Source: Emergomyces orientalis (lineage: Eukaryota > Ascomycota > Eurotiomycetes > Onygenales > Ajellomycetaceae). Taken from it: a stretch of DNA of 64,000 nucleotides. This document shows, one piece after another, positions 11,993-22,891 of the stretch. A model generated the notes under the pieces. The model searched no databases, was not told the origin of the DNA, and was given only the letters and a program-made list of their open reading frames with translations. The stretch spans positions 248,001 through 312,000 of the forward strand of contig MOWL01000070.1 of NCBI GenBank assembly GCA_002110485.1, given 5' to 3'. Numbering within the stretch: the first letter of the stretch is position 1; each line of letters begins with the position of its first letter. The position numbers and the translations under genes were made by a program.

Positions 11993-13024
11993 ATGGAACT
12001 GAAAAATCTCTCAAGCAATTGGCGAAAGCTTCAAGAAACTCTGAAGAAAGATAGCCTCTCCACCGCCCAAAAACGCAAAGCAAATACCCCCGCTACAAAT
12101 TATGAAGTAAAAAGGAAGAGAACATCGTTATCGTCACCCTCAGTAACGGATAGGAAAGGCGCAGGGGGTGAAAAGCTTTTCAAAAGACGCAGGATGGGAT
12201 TAGTCCTATCGACGGATGCCAAGGTGGAAGAAACAGAAAAACGTTCTATAACAACAGTTTCGCAGCGGAATGGATCCACAGCTTCGATAGTACGGACAAA
12301 ATCCAAAACTACTAGCGAAGCGAAGGTTAATGAAGGGCTATCTACAACGTTAGTTTCCTACCACAACTATTACTATGATTTCGTCCACACAGCTAACTGC
12401 TTCCACAGCACGGAGGTAGGGAAATACGTTGCCCTTGACTGCGAGATGGTGGGTGTAGGCCCGAATCCAGATCGCGACTCGGCCTTAGCTCGCGTGAGTG
12501 TGGTCAACTACAACGGTGAACAAGTATACGATTCGTTTGTTCGGCCAAAGGAAACGGTGACGGACTGGCGGACGCACGTGAGCGGGGTGTCACCAAAACA
12601 CATGACGGACGCGAGAGAACTCGAAGTAGTCCAAAAAGAGGTCGCAGGAATTCTGGATGGCTGTATTTTGATAGGGCATGCGGTCCGGAACGATTTAGAT
12701 GCATTGCTCCTCAGTCATCCAAAGCGCGATATACGGGATACCAGTAAACATCCTCCGTATCGGAAAATTGCTGGCGGTAGCTCACCGCGTCTGAAGATAT
12801 TAGCTTCTGAGCTATTAGGGTTAGAGATACAAGGAGCCGCTCATTCGAGTATCGAGGATGCCCAGGCAACGATGCTTCTTTTCCGACGGGACAAGGAAGC
12901 GTTTGAGCGGGAGCATGCGAAGAAATGGCCGCCGATACGTGCACCTGCCGATAAAGATGGCCAGGAGGCGGACAGCAGTGGGAAGAAAAGGAGGAAGGGG
13001 AACAAAAAGAAGGGGAAGAAATAG
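11993..13024 (+). CDS. rex4: RNA exonuclease 4 (DEDDh 3'-5' exonuclease, Rex4)
   Basis: Predicted 3'-5' exoribonuclease implicated in pre-rRNA processing. Two exons, 11993-12348 and 12409-13024, give 323 aa. The first ~118 residues are basic and disordered. The catalytic domain has Exo I ALDCEMVG (Asp129, Glu131), Exo II GHAVRNDLDAL (Asp214) and Exo III HSSIEDAQAT (His264, Asp269), so the DEDDh set is complete. A Lys/Arg-rich tail ends the protein (nucleolar signal likely). The start was chosen at MELKNLSSNW because that is where family-like sequence begins; upstream in-frame sequence reaching 11747 looks like leader. The 60-nt intron (12349-12408, branch GCTAACT) is a multiple of three and has no stop, so unspliced RNA would add 20 residues just before the exonuclease domain. 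Confidence 0.92.
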   Translation: MELKNLSSNWRKLQETLKKDSLSTAQKRKANTPATNYEVKRKRTSLSSPSVTDRKGAGGEKLFKRRRMGLVLSTDAKVEETEKRSITTVSQRNGSTASIVRTKSKTTSEAKVNEGLSTTLVSYHNYYYDFVHTANCFHSTEVGKYVALDCEMVGVGPNPDRDSALARVSVVNYNGEQVYDSFVRPKETVTDWRTHVSGVSPKHMTDARELEVVQKEVAGILDGCILIGHAVRNDLDALLLSHPKRDIRDTSKHPPYRKIAGGSSPRLKILASELLGLEIQGAAHSSIEDAQATMLLFRRDKEAFEREHAKKWPPIRAPADKDGQEADSSGKKRRKGNKKKGKK

Positions 13025-13245
13025 ATAGTGTGATGGATGGATTTCTAGTTCGGTGTTTTGGAGTCATTTGTTTTGAGCTGGCATCTTTGATGATATTTAA
13101 ATACCCCAACTCGTATATAATACTATGAATAGAGTTTGATCTTGCCATTTCAACGTGATATATCACTAACATGCCATTTCGCCCCAAGGCGAAAAAACGG
13201 ATCAGATAAGAGTTGCTTAGGTAATATTAATATATTCTTCAACCA

Positions 13246-13260
13246 ACGCGTCTAACGCGT
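13246..13260 (+). promoter_or_regulatory. Tandem MCB elements (ACGCGT x2) upstream of RNase H2C gene
   Basis: Two perfect ACGCGT hexamers at 13246-13251 and 13255-13260, separated by three bases, 259-273 bp upstream of the proposed RNase H2C ATG. ACGCGT is the MluI cell-cycle box bound by the Mbp1-Swi6 (MBF) complex, which drives G1/S transcription of DNA-synthesis genes in yeasts. The sites are seen; regulation by MBF here is inference. Confidence 0.5.
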
Positions 13261-13518
13261 CGCCCGGAAAAAATACATCAAATCTCGAAATCGAGCATAA
13301 CGTAACCCAATCTCACAGCGAAGCCAACTCTCTAACAACCTGGCAGAAAACCCTCATTTAGATCTATCTCTCTACTTTAAATTTATGCTCGCTGCCCAAT
13401 CAGGCCTCCCTTTTAGAGCACAGCACCAAAACACCAATTAATTTCCCTTTACATTCCAACCGTCAAATCTGGCATCTGTTCGAGTCGACAATCCACCTAC
13501 AAGCTAAAAAGATTCAAA

Positions 13519-14613
13519 ATGTTTGCAACACAATCGCCTAAGAATAGTTCTGATTCATATAAAGAGAATTCATCGATTACTCCAAACATTCTCCCATGCC
13601 GGATCCATCATGATGGACCTGTCGACATATCCACCAGATACTGGAAGCCGGCCGCCGATGATGGCAACCCTGGTATGTTTGGCGATGACACTGTCTTCTT
13701 CTATTGGATCACGTCTATTTTATGCAATTTTGTCTCTTTTTCGGTTGTGTTTGATTCTTTTGTTTTGATGCTGTATATGTGGACCCCATGTTGAGACATG
13801 TTGAAGGGTAGCAGATCAAGTCTGATGGATGCCGGAGTGGACTGATAACTCTCAAAAACCTCCGTACTAGTTCTCTTTTCGGGATACTTTTGATATGCTC
13901 ACTTTTAATAACCATATGTCCTTTCATAATCGTTTTCTGTGTTCTATTATCCGATGCTTTGTATACTAATCAACTGTCCACTCGCCTCATAATGGGAAGA
14001 AAAGCTAACCTTCTCCCACCCAGACACTGCAACCGCATACTTCCGCGGCAGAAGGCTCAGGGGACGAAGAGTCCTTATTCCCGAGGGATATCAAGGTATG
14101 TATATGCGGTCTAGAATTGCATCAATCTCATTTATATGGGGTCCACGTGTGATAAAAATGGCGAGATAATAAGTAATCTAACTTCATTCAAAATATCATC
14201 TCGATTACAGGCGTGCTTGCAAGCCAAGTAGATCCAAAGCTCAAATTAGCAACATCAGACTCCAGAACCAAGCAGAAGAATGATCAAGGCCACGCGCATG
14301 GCGATTTTGACCAGGATGGAGCTGAACAAGAAGAAGATGAAGATGAAGAAGATGAAGACTGTGAACCCTTTTCAACGATACTCGATAATCAAGGTATATT
14401 TTCGGACTTTATGGTATGGGACCATGAAAATTTACCCGCAGCTGATGACCCTTTTGTTAAAGGGGTCTGCGAATGGATTCGGTTTGCTGAGGCGGTACGT
14501 GTTCAGTTTTGTATTTACAGATTCATATCTGGAAATATTTTACCTGAATTTACTTCTTTCCCCGTCTTATCCTCATCGCTGTTTGTACTAGGCAGGGACC
14601 GGGCTCTGTATAA
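13519..14613 (+). CDS. Ribonuclease H2 subunit C (RNase_H2_suC family)
   Basis: Non-catalytic subunit of the trimeric RNase H2 that removes RNA/DNA hybrids and single ribonucleotides from DNA. Exons: 13519-13672, 14024-14095, 14211-14494, and a probable short last exon 14596-14613; 528 nt, 175 aa. Exon 1 carries ILPCRIHHDGPVDISTRYW, exon 2 TAYFRGRRLRGRRVLIPEGY, the two best-known signatures of the family. Exon 3 has an acidic run and ends with DPFVKGVCEWIRFAEA, the usual C-terminal helix. Donors and acceptors are good (branch GCTAACC before exon 2). The last exon is uncertain: acceptors TAG (14591) and CAG (14595) lie four bases apart. I prefer the second because it stops after five residues, as the family normally ends near FAEA; the first gives an unusual hydrophobic tail. 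Confidence 0.85.
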
Positions 14614-15266
14614 GATCCAGAGTACGACTGCTTTTGGTTACTGGAATTCAATATGTCATGTCGTGGTGGTGTAGAGATATTTTGTTCGCTGACTTATGAA
14701 AAGATACACGCAACACCAGCAGATACACGAGAGCAAGATAACATTGAAGGCCCATGTGGGGAAAACAGGAGCCAAAAGGAAAACCATTGCATGAATTCAG
14801 CTACTTAATAATGAGAATGGAGGGCTATTCCATTTCAAGGTGTCTTGGTGTATTTTTAATTTTAGCTTTGAAATTTTCAAGCTTTTTTTATGCAATATTT
14901 ATATCTACTGTACTTTTGGTCGCTTCATAGAGATAGGAAAGGCCATAATTCTCGAACCTTGGGAGTCGAAGATTCTACCAACACCAAAAAAGGGATGAAC
15001 CCGTGCTGGGTCCGCAGCGATATTGGGTGAGAATATGAACGACAGAGAACATCCAACAGCAATACCAGCTTCATGCACGAGATGGACGACACATTCTTGG
15101 CGCCTGTAAGCCCCGCCTTGGCCGGCTTTTTCTCCACAACTGCCCAGATACCAAAACAAACCAAGGTGCCGCCAAAACCGCTCTAGCAGGGAAAGTTAGA
15201 GCTAAGTTATCCAGGGACCAACACAAAGCTTGATCTCAACCACGAACAAGAAAGCAGCAACGACTA

Positions 15267-15272
15267 CACGTG
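15267..15272 (+). promoter_or_regulatory. CACGTG box, distal, upstream of alkaline phosphatase
   Basis: CACGTG inside ACACGTGT, 867 bp before the alkaline phosphatase ATG. CACGTG is the core bound by the Pho4/NUC-1 bHLH phosphate-starvation activators. Weak evidence alone; see also 15697. Confidence 0.3.
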
Positions 15273-15696
15273 TGCTGCAGGGCCAAAATGCCTTTAATTT
15301 ACGGGAGAAACGAGAGCGAACAACCAAAACTACGGCATACTCAGTGTCAGCTCTTCGGAAGAACCTCGGGAGGGTTTGCCGCTGCCAATACTTGTGCAAA
15401 TGGCCCATGCCTGACCAGACATGACGCCGCTGCCGAGTATGCTCAACCTGGACGCGGGATTGTACCTGCCTTGACAATGGAGAGCAATACAGTCAAAGGC
15501 GTGAACCATTGAAACCTTTTCATACTGAAGAAATGCAGCAAAAATCAGGTATGCTGGATGATGTCAGTGGCTGATGAGATCCATATTCCAATCGCGTAGT
15601 ATTACCATCACGTCGGGGTATCAACAATAATGATCGCGTCTTATATTTCCAGACACTAAAGGCTGCCTGTTATTTTTACTCGGAGAATTAGCAACG

Positions 15697-15702
15697 CACG
15701 TG
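15697..15702 (+). promoter_or_regulatory. CACGTG box, proximal, upstream of alkaline phosphatase
   Basis: CACGTG inside GCACGTGC, 437 bp before the alkaline phosphatase ATG. Second such hexamer in 440 bp, compatible with phosphate-starvation control by a Pho4/NUC-1 homologue. Presence is seen; function is inference. Confidence 0.35.
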
Positions 15703-16133
15703 CAGCCGACCCTGTACTCCATTCACCTGTTAACTTTCAGCTACTTTTATTGTTGGACCACTGCAGGCCGTTAGAAGTGCGGCATGGGAAGTATCTTCGG
15801 CCAACATCCACTATAGCACCATGACAGTGTAGCATTCGGCGGATCTGGATCACAAACTGCTTGTTCTTCAACTGTTCCACGGCACTGTTCCCACTTACAC
15901 CCGATAGAAGCACGCCCCTCCATGCATCATCAACCTGTCGGGGTCTCCCGCGATCAAGCATAATCCCGGCAAAGGCAACCTGTCCCACATTCCCCTTCAG
16001 CTGCAATCGGCTTAAAAGGAGCTACCCCACCACCATTTTGTTTCACATCCTCTCTGTTCTTCTTTCCTACGTTCTGTGCTTCTCCAGCTGCCCATTCGTT
16101 GGTGAATTGCGGCATTTGTCGTTCTTTTTAATC

Positions 16134-18465
16134 ATGAAGCTTTCGTGGATCGCCGGTGTTGCGCTCTTTTCGTCCGCAAGTCTAGCTCAGACCTTCCAAC
16201 GCCTGGGAGGATGCCCTGAGCTGGGGTGTGTCTTTCCACCAGACCAGTATGATTGTCCTGTTTCTTACGTTATAGCTTGTGTTCGTTCGTGAAAATAACG
16301 GAATTGGTTGATTTTGGATGATTATGTGTTATTAGCTAACAACTTCATTCAGGGCGGATTTCTTGGCTGGTCAATTTTTTGATATTCGTCTCGAAGTCCA
16401 CTCGCCAGTCAATGGCTCTGAGGCCCGCCAAGGAGAGCCGGATCCCAATTTCACCTTCACTATTACGAAGAAGGGGCGTAACAGCAAGCCACAGACAGCT
16501 ACCGAATTTTTCGGCGTAGAGGAACCTGAGCTCGAGAAATGGGACTTCTCTTGGTACGAAGGTAAGTCGTTGAGTCTTCGAAAGCAATGCAATTGTACAC
16601 CCTGGTCATGAATTCTAATACCGAATTATTAAAAAGATCTGTTCGCGCGAGATGAGAAGAAAGCTTCATTGGTCAAAGTCACATCCAAGGTCTATCGACG
16701 TGTTGCGCTTTACCAACCGGGAGAGTACGAAGCAACACTCACCTACTATGATGGCAAGACAACGACGGCTACCTGGCTCGTTCGAGACTTAGCAGAAGTT
16801 CGCAAAGCGAAAAACGTTATCCTATTTATTGGTGACGGCATGACCACTAACATGATCACCGCTGCGCGTTTGATCGCCCATCGTTCCATCAACGGCAAAT
16901 ATCAAACCAAAATGCAGATGGATAAGTTCCCTGTACTGGGCCATCAAATGACCCATTCCTTGGACTCGATCATTACCGATTCCGCCAACTCGGCCACCTC
17001 CCTGTACACCGGCCATAAGACTACCGTCAATGCCCTAGGTGTATACAGGGATTCATCTCCATCACCCTTTGATGATCCCAAAATCGAGACCATTGCCGAG
17101 ATATTCCACCGGATTTATCCCAAAGCCGGTATTGGGATTGTTTCCACTGCCCACTTATGTTAGTTCTTCGGCTCCTCTTGCTCTTTTGTTTAGACAAAAG
17201 TAATAACATAGTCTTTTCTAGCCGACGCAACTCCAGCTGCTCTGATTGCGCATACGAAGGATCGGGGGGAATCTGGACACGTGATTGACTCGTACTTCCA
17301 CGGTCTGACTAACTACTCCTGGACTGACTGGGACGGACCAGACGTTCTTTTCGGTGGTGGTGCAGAGGATTTTCTCCCCGACAAGGCGCACCTTGGTCAG
17401 GATTACTATAAACTTTTCGCGGACAAAGGATACAGCGTCAGTTGGAACAACACTGCGTTGGCTGACGCCCCTAATAGCGCTAGAGCGTTGGGTGTATTCT
17501 CCACTGGTGTCATGGCTAAATGGCTTGACCGAAACATCTACCCAGACAATCTCAAGAAGCAGAAGAACTACCCAGATGGCTCGGACAAGGATGCTGATGA
17601 CCAGCCAGGCCTCAAAGATATGACTCTCAAGGCAATTGACATCCTCACTACCCGCAAGTGCAAGGAAGGGTGGTTCCTCATGTCTGAAGCCGCCAGCATT
17701 GACAAGCAAATGCATTCTCTTGACTACGATCGCGCCCTTGGAGAACTACTCGAGCTCGACGATACCATCCGTGCCACTGTCGAGAAACTGCGCTCCCTCA
17801 AGAAGCTTGATGAGACTCTGATCCTCGTCACAGCTGATCATGGCCATGGCTTCGACGTCATGGGCGCCGTTGACACGAAATATCTCGACGCCCAGGCCTC
17901 AGACCGCGCCAAGCGCGAGGCTGTCGGGATCTACGAGACATCAGGCCTGTCGCAGTACACTGTTCAGACTGAGGGATCGTTCCGCTATAGCGAAGGTGTC
18001 CATTTCCCTGCACAATGGGACCCCCGCTACTCACTCTTTTCCGGCGTGACCGCGAATCCTGATAGAAGGGAAAATTACCAGGTGCATAAAGATGGACCAC
18101 GAAAACCTGCTGCGGAGCTGGAAGATGGATCGGATGATTATTATGTTAATTATAAAGACGCAGTTTCTGGATTTGTGATTAATGGAACGCTGTCGGTTGC
18201 GGAGTCTCAGGGTGTGCATTCTTTGACTGATGTGCCCGTTTTTGCTATGGGCCCGTGCCAGGAAGAGTTTGGAGGTATGTCATTCCATCCCCCCCCGATT
18301 CATCCCGTTTCGCTCGACGGTGGAGTAGGAGGCCAGATGGGGAAAAAGGGTTTAAACAATTTGCTAACATATCTCCGTTGTGATCTAGGTGTCTACAATA
18401 ACGTCGATATTTTCTTCAGCATGGCGAAGTGTCTTGGCCTAGGAAGAAAAAAGGGAGGCAAATAA
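16134..18465 (+). CDS. Secreted/vacuolar alkaline phosphatase
   Basis: Zinc/magnesium-dependent phosphomonoesterase of the alkaline phosphatase superfamily, probably extracellular or cell-wall. Exons: 16134-16246, 16353-16561, 16637-17158, 17222-18274, 18389-18465; 1,974 nt, 657 aa, phases consistent. The N-terminus is a signal peptide (MKLSWIAGVALFSSASLAQ). An N-terminal beta-rich domain (about 20-155) precedes the catalytic domain: metal-binding NVILFIGDGM (Asp about 174), nucleophile motif TDSANSATSLYTGHKT (Ser about 223), STAHLSDATPAA, SEAASIDKQMHSLDYDRALGE and TADHGHGFD with metal His/Asp, and GVHSLTDVPVFAMGPC near the end. It ends in a basic KKGGK. The enlarged N-terminal domain is unlike vacuolar Pho8 and bacterial PhoA, so I call it a fungal secreted type. 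The last intron (18275-18388, 114 nt) is a stop-free multiple of three. CACGTG boxes upstream suggest phosphate regulation. Confidence 0.92.
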
Positions 18466-20419
18466 AATAGTTGGCTGGCTCTAGTATAGCGAGCTACGGT
18501 GGCTTTTCGACAATATATAGAGAATGTAATAACGTTCCATGGAGCCCTTCCACGTATTCACAGTACCGGCCCGGCCCGCTCATCGAAGACAGGCTCCTTC
18601 ATCTGTCATTACTGTTTATTATATCTTGCTTTATATGTATATACATTACCTCTTCGAGTCTTCGACTCCATATTTATTCCTATTCATATCCATATATTGT
18701 ATCTCTTCAAGTATGAATAGAGTTTATCGACGCCGTATCTTGTCGAACGTCTACAAGTCGCTTGGGAACTTTGAAGTCATTCGGGAGTGGTCCTTTTGGA
18801 CCGTTGGTTTTCAGATCATACTTCACGTATATTTCGGCCAATGATGCTAAGAATCGGCTTTCTGAGGATATTCAGTACTACTCAGCATGGAAGCATGTTA
18901 AAATAAAATAAATAATAACTACACAAAATATAAAAAATTATAACATGCTAATGAAATCGAGTTAAAGAGTGAAGAAAAAGGAGCTGAGATTCGAGCCGCG
19001 AAATGTAATCATCCCAATAAATAAATAAAATGTCAAATAAGAAATCGTCTGATTTTTCGCGTAAGATGAATGTTCCTAGTAAAGCCCTCACTGGGGCAAC
19101 CTTTGGTGGTTAGGAAAAATTTAAGCCTCCTGGTATTCTCGCATTTAGGAAGCTTAGCTCGAAGTTCACGGGTTCCGGGCCTGGGGTCCATTGACGATAG
19201 ATGTAACGTTGAAAGGCTGGGATTTGAATGGGTTTAATCCATTCAGCTGGATGCCTGAGAGGGCCGTTTACTTTGGACAACAAATCGCTCTGGCCTTGTC
19301 AAAGTTCCAACTGCATTTGTATCACTGCTGCATATGAGGTATCCCGAAGGGCAAACGGCAGGGCAGTAATAAGTATTGTTGGCGACACGATTAACTTCCC
19401 AAAGTATCCTTCCGAAAGGACGGAAACAGTTTGGGAAGCGGAGACTTTTATGATACGGGTTCTCCCAGGAGACGCACAGTCCCTGATTTTTGAGATATGC
19501 TCTGATAAACGGAGTACTTATACGTCGTTGAGGCAGGAAGCGGGAAGAAAGAATGGGATGGTCACGCTGGAAGGGGCTAGGGTGATGCCATCCTCAAAGC
19601 AAAAAGTGAAGTTATTAATTAAAAAGACAGAGAGAGATCAACTTTTGGCTTTTCAAGCTCATTCTAGAATGTCACCAAAAAAAAAAAAAGGCACAGCCCA
19701 GTATGTCAACCACAGGGCAAACTGAATTTTTCACGATTCGCACGGAGGGGGACAAGTTCTGAGCATCCACTGGCACCCGTCCTAAACCCAAAAGCTTGGG
19801 GCGTTCGGTGTAGAAACTCGAACTAGAGAATGTTTTGCATCGGTCATCAGAAAATGGCGGTCGTAACCTGCAGCGGTGGAGATATTTTAGCCCCATCGAC
19901 TGCTAACAAAAGTACTTCATCTAAGATTTGTGTAATTTCATGCAACAGTAACGGCGTCTGCTCGGCATAATGCTTATTCACCTTTTCTGAAGTGCATTTG
20001 CCTGGAGGATTAAGATACCGGTTTCAAAACAAGCAAATTGTATTTCTATCACATTTAGAAGGCTTGCATTGGAAATCACTTGGTGATAAGCATTAGAGAT
20101 AGTGCTTGATTTCTGCAGATAGCAAAACCTGCATGAAATCAGGTGCAGTCATCTAATGGATATTGCAAGTCAATTGACTGTCGGAACCAGATGAATCTGG
20201 GAGGTTGAGACGTTGAAGAAATAAAGTTTTTGAACCTCTTAATGGTCCAGTGCAGCCTTTTCTGGATGACATAATCCACCCCTCGCGGAATCAAGTATCC
20301 ACATCAAAGACAGTTAGGTCAAACCCTTATTTGCAACACCACGAAATACAGCATTCAGAAGCTTTGAGCCTGGGAAAGAATACAATTGATTACAGTCGAA
20401 ATTTAACTTTTCTAACTCG
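18466..20419. other. Intergenic region
   Basis: About 2 kb. The longest frame (about 19228-19725, plus) shows no recognisable motif and runs through a poly(A) tract at 19677-19689, so I do not call it a gene. The end is presumably the DcpS promoter. Confidence 0.5.
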
Positions 20420-21606
20420 ATGGCTGACACAGAAAAAGAGGAGAGCTTGATACCGAAATTCAAAGTTGAGAGACTGCTCAATCAAGGTTGGCATTCTCTC
20501 GAGTTCCATGCAACACATCCTCCGCATGCTGCCACTCCAGGAAGAACTGAACTTTTCGCCATTTGTTGCGCTTTTGAATATCTATTTCTTCTTAACCTGT
20601 AGCTTCCTCTCGACTAATTATCTTCTCACTCCCCCACAGATCAAAATGACCGCCGCATATCCATCCTCGGCTCCATCGATGACGCACCTGGTATACTAAT
20701 CGTTGAGAGAGCTGCGTTCGTTTCAGATTCGGACTCCATAAAAGCATTTCATGCCGCACTAACTAATGTGGCTAACCTTGGGGCCAACGATATATACCGC
20801 TGGTACCTCGCATCAACTGGGCAAAATCACGTTTCCCCACCAGACCTTAAACTCAATCTCATTTGGCCATGCACGGAGCAGCACATTTTGAAATACTCGG
20901 CGCAAAATGTACGGATGGTCACGGAGACGCCAGAGATATATGCGAACTATGTTCGCGCTTATATGCAGAGTAAGAGAGAGAACGGCAGATTGAACTGGGT
21001 GTATAATATTATAGAAGGACGGAAAGAGCAGGAGGATGTGATAATTCGAGTGTCGGACACTGATGAAGGGTTTTTGCTTTTACCCGATCTTAACTGGGAC
21101 CGCAAGACACTGGGAACTCTCCGTCTTCTTTGTCTGGTGGAGCGGCATGATATATGGAGCCTACGAGACCTGAAGAAAAAGCATATCCCGTGGTTGAAAC
21201 ATATGAGAGAGAAGGTGCTAGACGGGGTTGTGAAGATTTACCCCGAACTTGAGCGAGACCAATTGAAACTCTATCTCCATTGTACGTATCATGGATTATG
21301 ATTCCATGGGAAGCCATGTGTTTATTTTCCGTGTTCCTCACACTAACCTACCATATAGACCAACCTACCTACTACCACCTTCATATCCATGTTGTCAACG
21401 TAATGCTAGAAGCTGGCACTACTCAATCCACCGGGAAGGCCTTTGGTCTGGAGAACCTGATCTCGCAGTTGGAAACCATGAGCGGCGGTCCTGATGCTGG
21501 AATGGCCAACGTTTCGCTTTCATACTTCATGGGTGAGCAAAGTGAGCTCTGGCAAACCATATTCTGGCCCTTGAAACGAGGAGAGCAGCCGAAAATAGTG
21601 GACTGA
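20420..21606 (+). CDS. Scavenger mRNA-decapping enzyme DcpS (Dcs1 family)
   Basis: HIT-family pyrophosphatase that hydrolyses the m7GpppN cap left after 3'-5' mRNA decay. Three exons: 20420-20486, 20640-21281, 21359-21606; 957 nt, 318 aa. Exon 1 encodes MADTEKEESLIPKFKVERLL; exon 2 begins DQNDRRISILGSIDDAPGIL, the family's N-terminal swapped-dimer domain, and includes the LPDLNWDRKTLGTLRLLCLV and RHDIWSLRDLKKKHIPWL segments typical of DcpS. Exon 3 starts with the histidine triad YYHLHIHVVNV (central His about 245) and continues to a C-terminal SYFMGEQSELWQTIFWPLKR. All catalytic histidines are present and the length is normal. Introns show a CTAAT branch and CCACAG acceptor. The gene stands alone between the alkaline phosphatase and UCH genes, same strand. 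Confidence 0.95.
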
Positions 21607-22062
21607 GAAGCGATAAAGAGAACCAAGCTATGAAAATCTTGTTTATAGATAGATACCCTTCCATGATAGAGCCTAATACCAATGAATATTTTCAGCCGTG
21701 GCTTATTAACTGTATCTAAGTTCATTTTTGGTAGCATCCACGGAGCAAACATGTTACAAAGTAATAAAATAAATCCTTTAGCTCATCATAAGGGCAGTCC
21801 AAGTGAAAAAAACAATGCTTTGGAGTTTGATATCCTGATCACATGTAACACTAAGCCCTAGGAGCTAGCTGCCTAAAGCAGAATAGGCGCCCAGAACTGT
21901 GATGATGGTTTCCCCGCATAACCAACCTAGGGAGAAGGCAACCGCCGTCTTGCGAATATCAAACTCGACAAATTCCCTATTTATATCCCAGACAAGCTCC
22001 CTTTCAACTTGAGAGATATCACTTAACCAACATTACTACCGTGTAAACTCCAGGATTTCATC
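21607..22062. other. Short intergenic region between DcpS and UCH genes
   Basis: 456 bp containing the DcpS 3' end and the UCH promoter. Nothing else seen. Confidence 0.6.
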
Positions 22063-22891
22063 ATGGCAGGAAATCCAAACGCGCCAGCCACGGCCAAGGC
22101 CTTCGTTCCTCTTGGTAAGTAGCTGCCCATCATTACTATAATACGCGGAATACTGCCTAGTGCTGCTGCACGAATTTACTGACGTCGATGTAGAAAACAA
22201 TCCAGAAGTAATGTCACACCTCATCCATCAACTAGGTGTCTCACCCGCTCTTGGTTTCACCGATATCTACAGCATTGATGACCCTGACATCATCGCTTTC
22301 GTGCCCCGCCCTTCCCATGCCATCCTCCTCGTCTTCCCCGTCACCAAAGCCTACGAAGCCTCCCGCATCGCAGAGGACACAGGGAGGCCTATATATGAAG
22401 GTTCCGGGCCCAGCGAACCCGTCATTTGGTTCAAACAAACGATCCGCAATGCCTGCGGGCTAATCGGGCTCCTGCATGCGATCAGTAACGGTGCTGCGAA
22501 GGCACATATCACACCTGGCTCGGATCTTGATCAATTGCTGCGGGATGCGGAACCGTCGAAGCCTGAGGCGAGAGCCGATTTACTATATGCGAGCAAGGCG
22601 TTGGAGAGCGCGCATGCCGAGGCGGCGAAGAAAGGGGATACAGCGGCTCCAGATGCGGATGAGAAAATTGATTTGCATTTTGTGTGCTTCGTGAAGGGGA
22701 ACGATGGGCATTTGTGGGAACTGGATGGGCGCAGAACAGGACCATTAGATCGTGGCGCTTTGGATGAGGGGGACGATGTGTTGAGTGAGAAGGGCTTGCA
22801 GTTGGGTGTTCGCCAGCTGTTGAAGAAAGAGGCAGAGTCTGGGGGCGATGTAAGGTTTAGTTTGGTTAGTTTGGGGCCGGTTTTTGATTGA
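22063..22891 (+). CDS. Ubiquitin carboxyl-terminal hydrolase, UCH (peptidase C12, Yuh1/UCHL3 type)
   Basis: Cysteine protease that releases small adducts from the C-terminus of ubiquitin or Nedd8. Two exons, 22063-22114 and 22194-22891; 750 nt, 249 aa, normal for the family. The start MAGNPNAPATAKAFVPL joins ENNPEVMSHLIHQLGVSP, the canonical N-terminus. Catalytic residues are all visible: Gln99 and Cys105 in QTIRNACGLIGLLHAISNG, His178 in DLHFVCFVK, Asp194 in LWELDGRRTGP. The crossover loop is the variable Ala/Lys-rich stretch between about 130 and 175. One small oddity is Arg at position 102, where well-known relatives have Gly or Ser (QTIGN/QTISN). The Leu-Gly-Pro-Val-Phe-Asp C-terminus is usual. 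Confidence 0.95.

Larger units (their letters stand above)
14614..16133. other. Intergenic region upstream of alkaline phosphatase
   Basis: About 1.5 kb with only short open frames on both strands (for example about 14905-15159 minus and 15270-15512 plus). I could not connect them by splice sites into a recognisable protein. It contains two CACGTG boxes listed separately and presumably the alkaline phosphatase promoter and leader. Confidence 0.5.

Noticed and set aside
14905..15164. Overlapping minus-strand frames before the alkaline phosphatase
   Set aside because: Neither frame shows a domain or splice continuity; treated as chance.
15230..15512. Short Cys-containing frames (CAAGPKC, CANGPC) resembling pieces of chitin-binding modules
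   Set aside because: The two pieces are in different frames, interrupted by stops, and the Cys spacing does not match a complete module.
19228..19725. 165-residue plus-strand frame between alkaline phosphatase and DcpS
   Set aside because: No recognisable motif, runs through a poly(A) tract, no flanking exons of matching phase.
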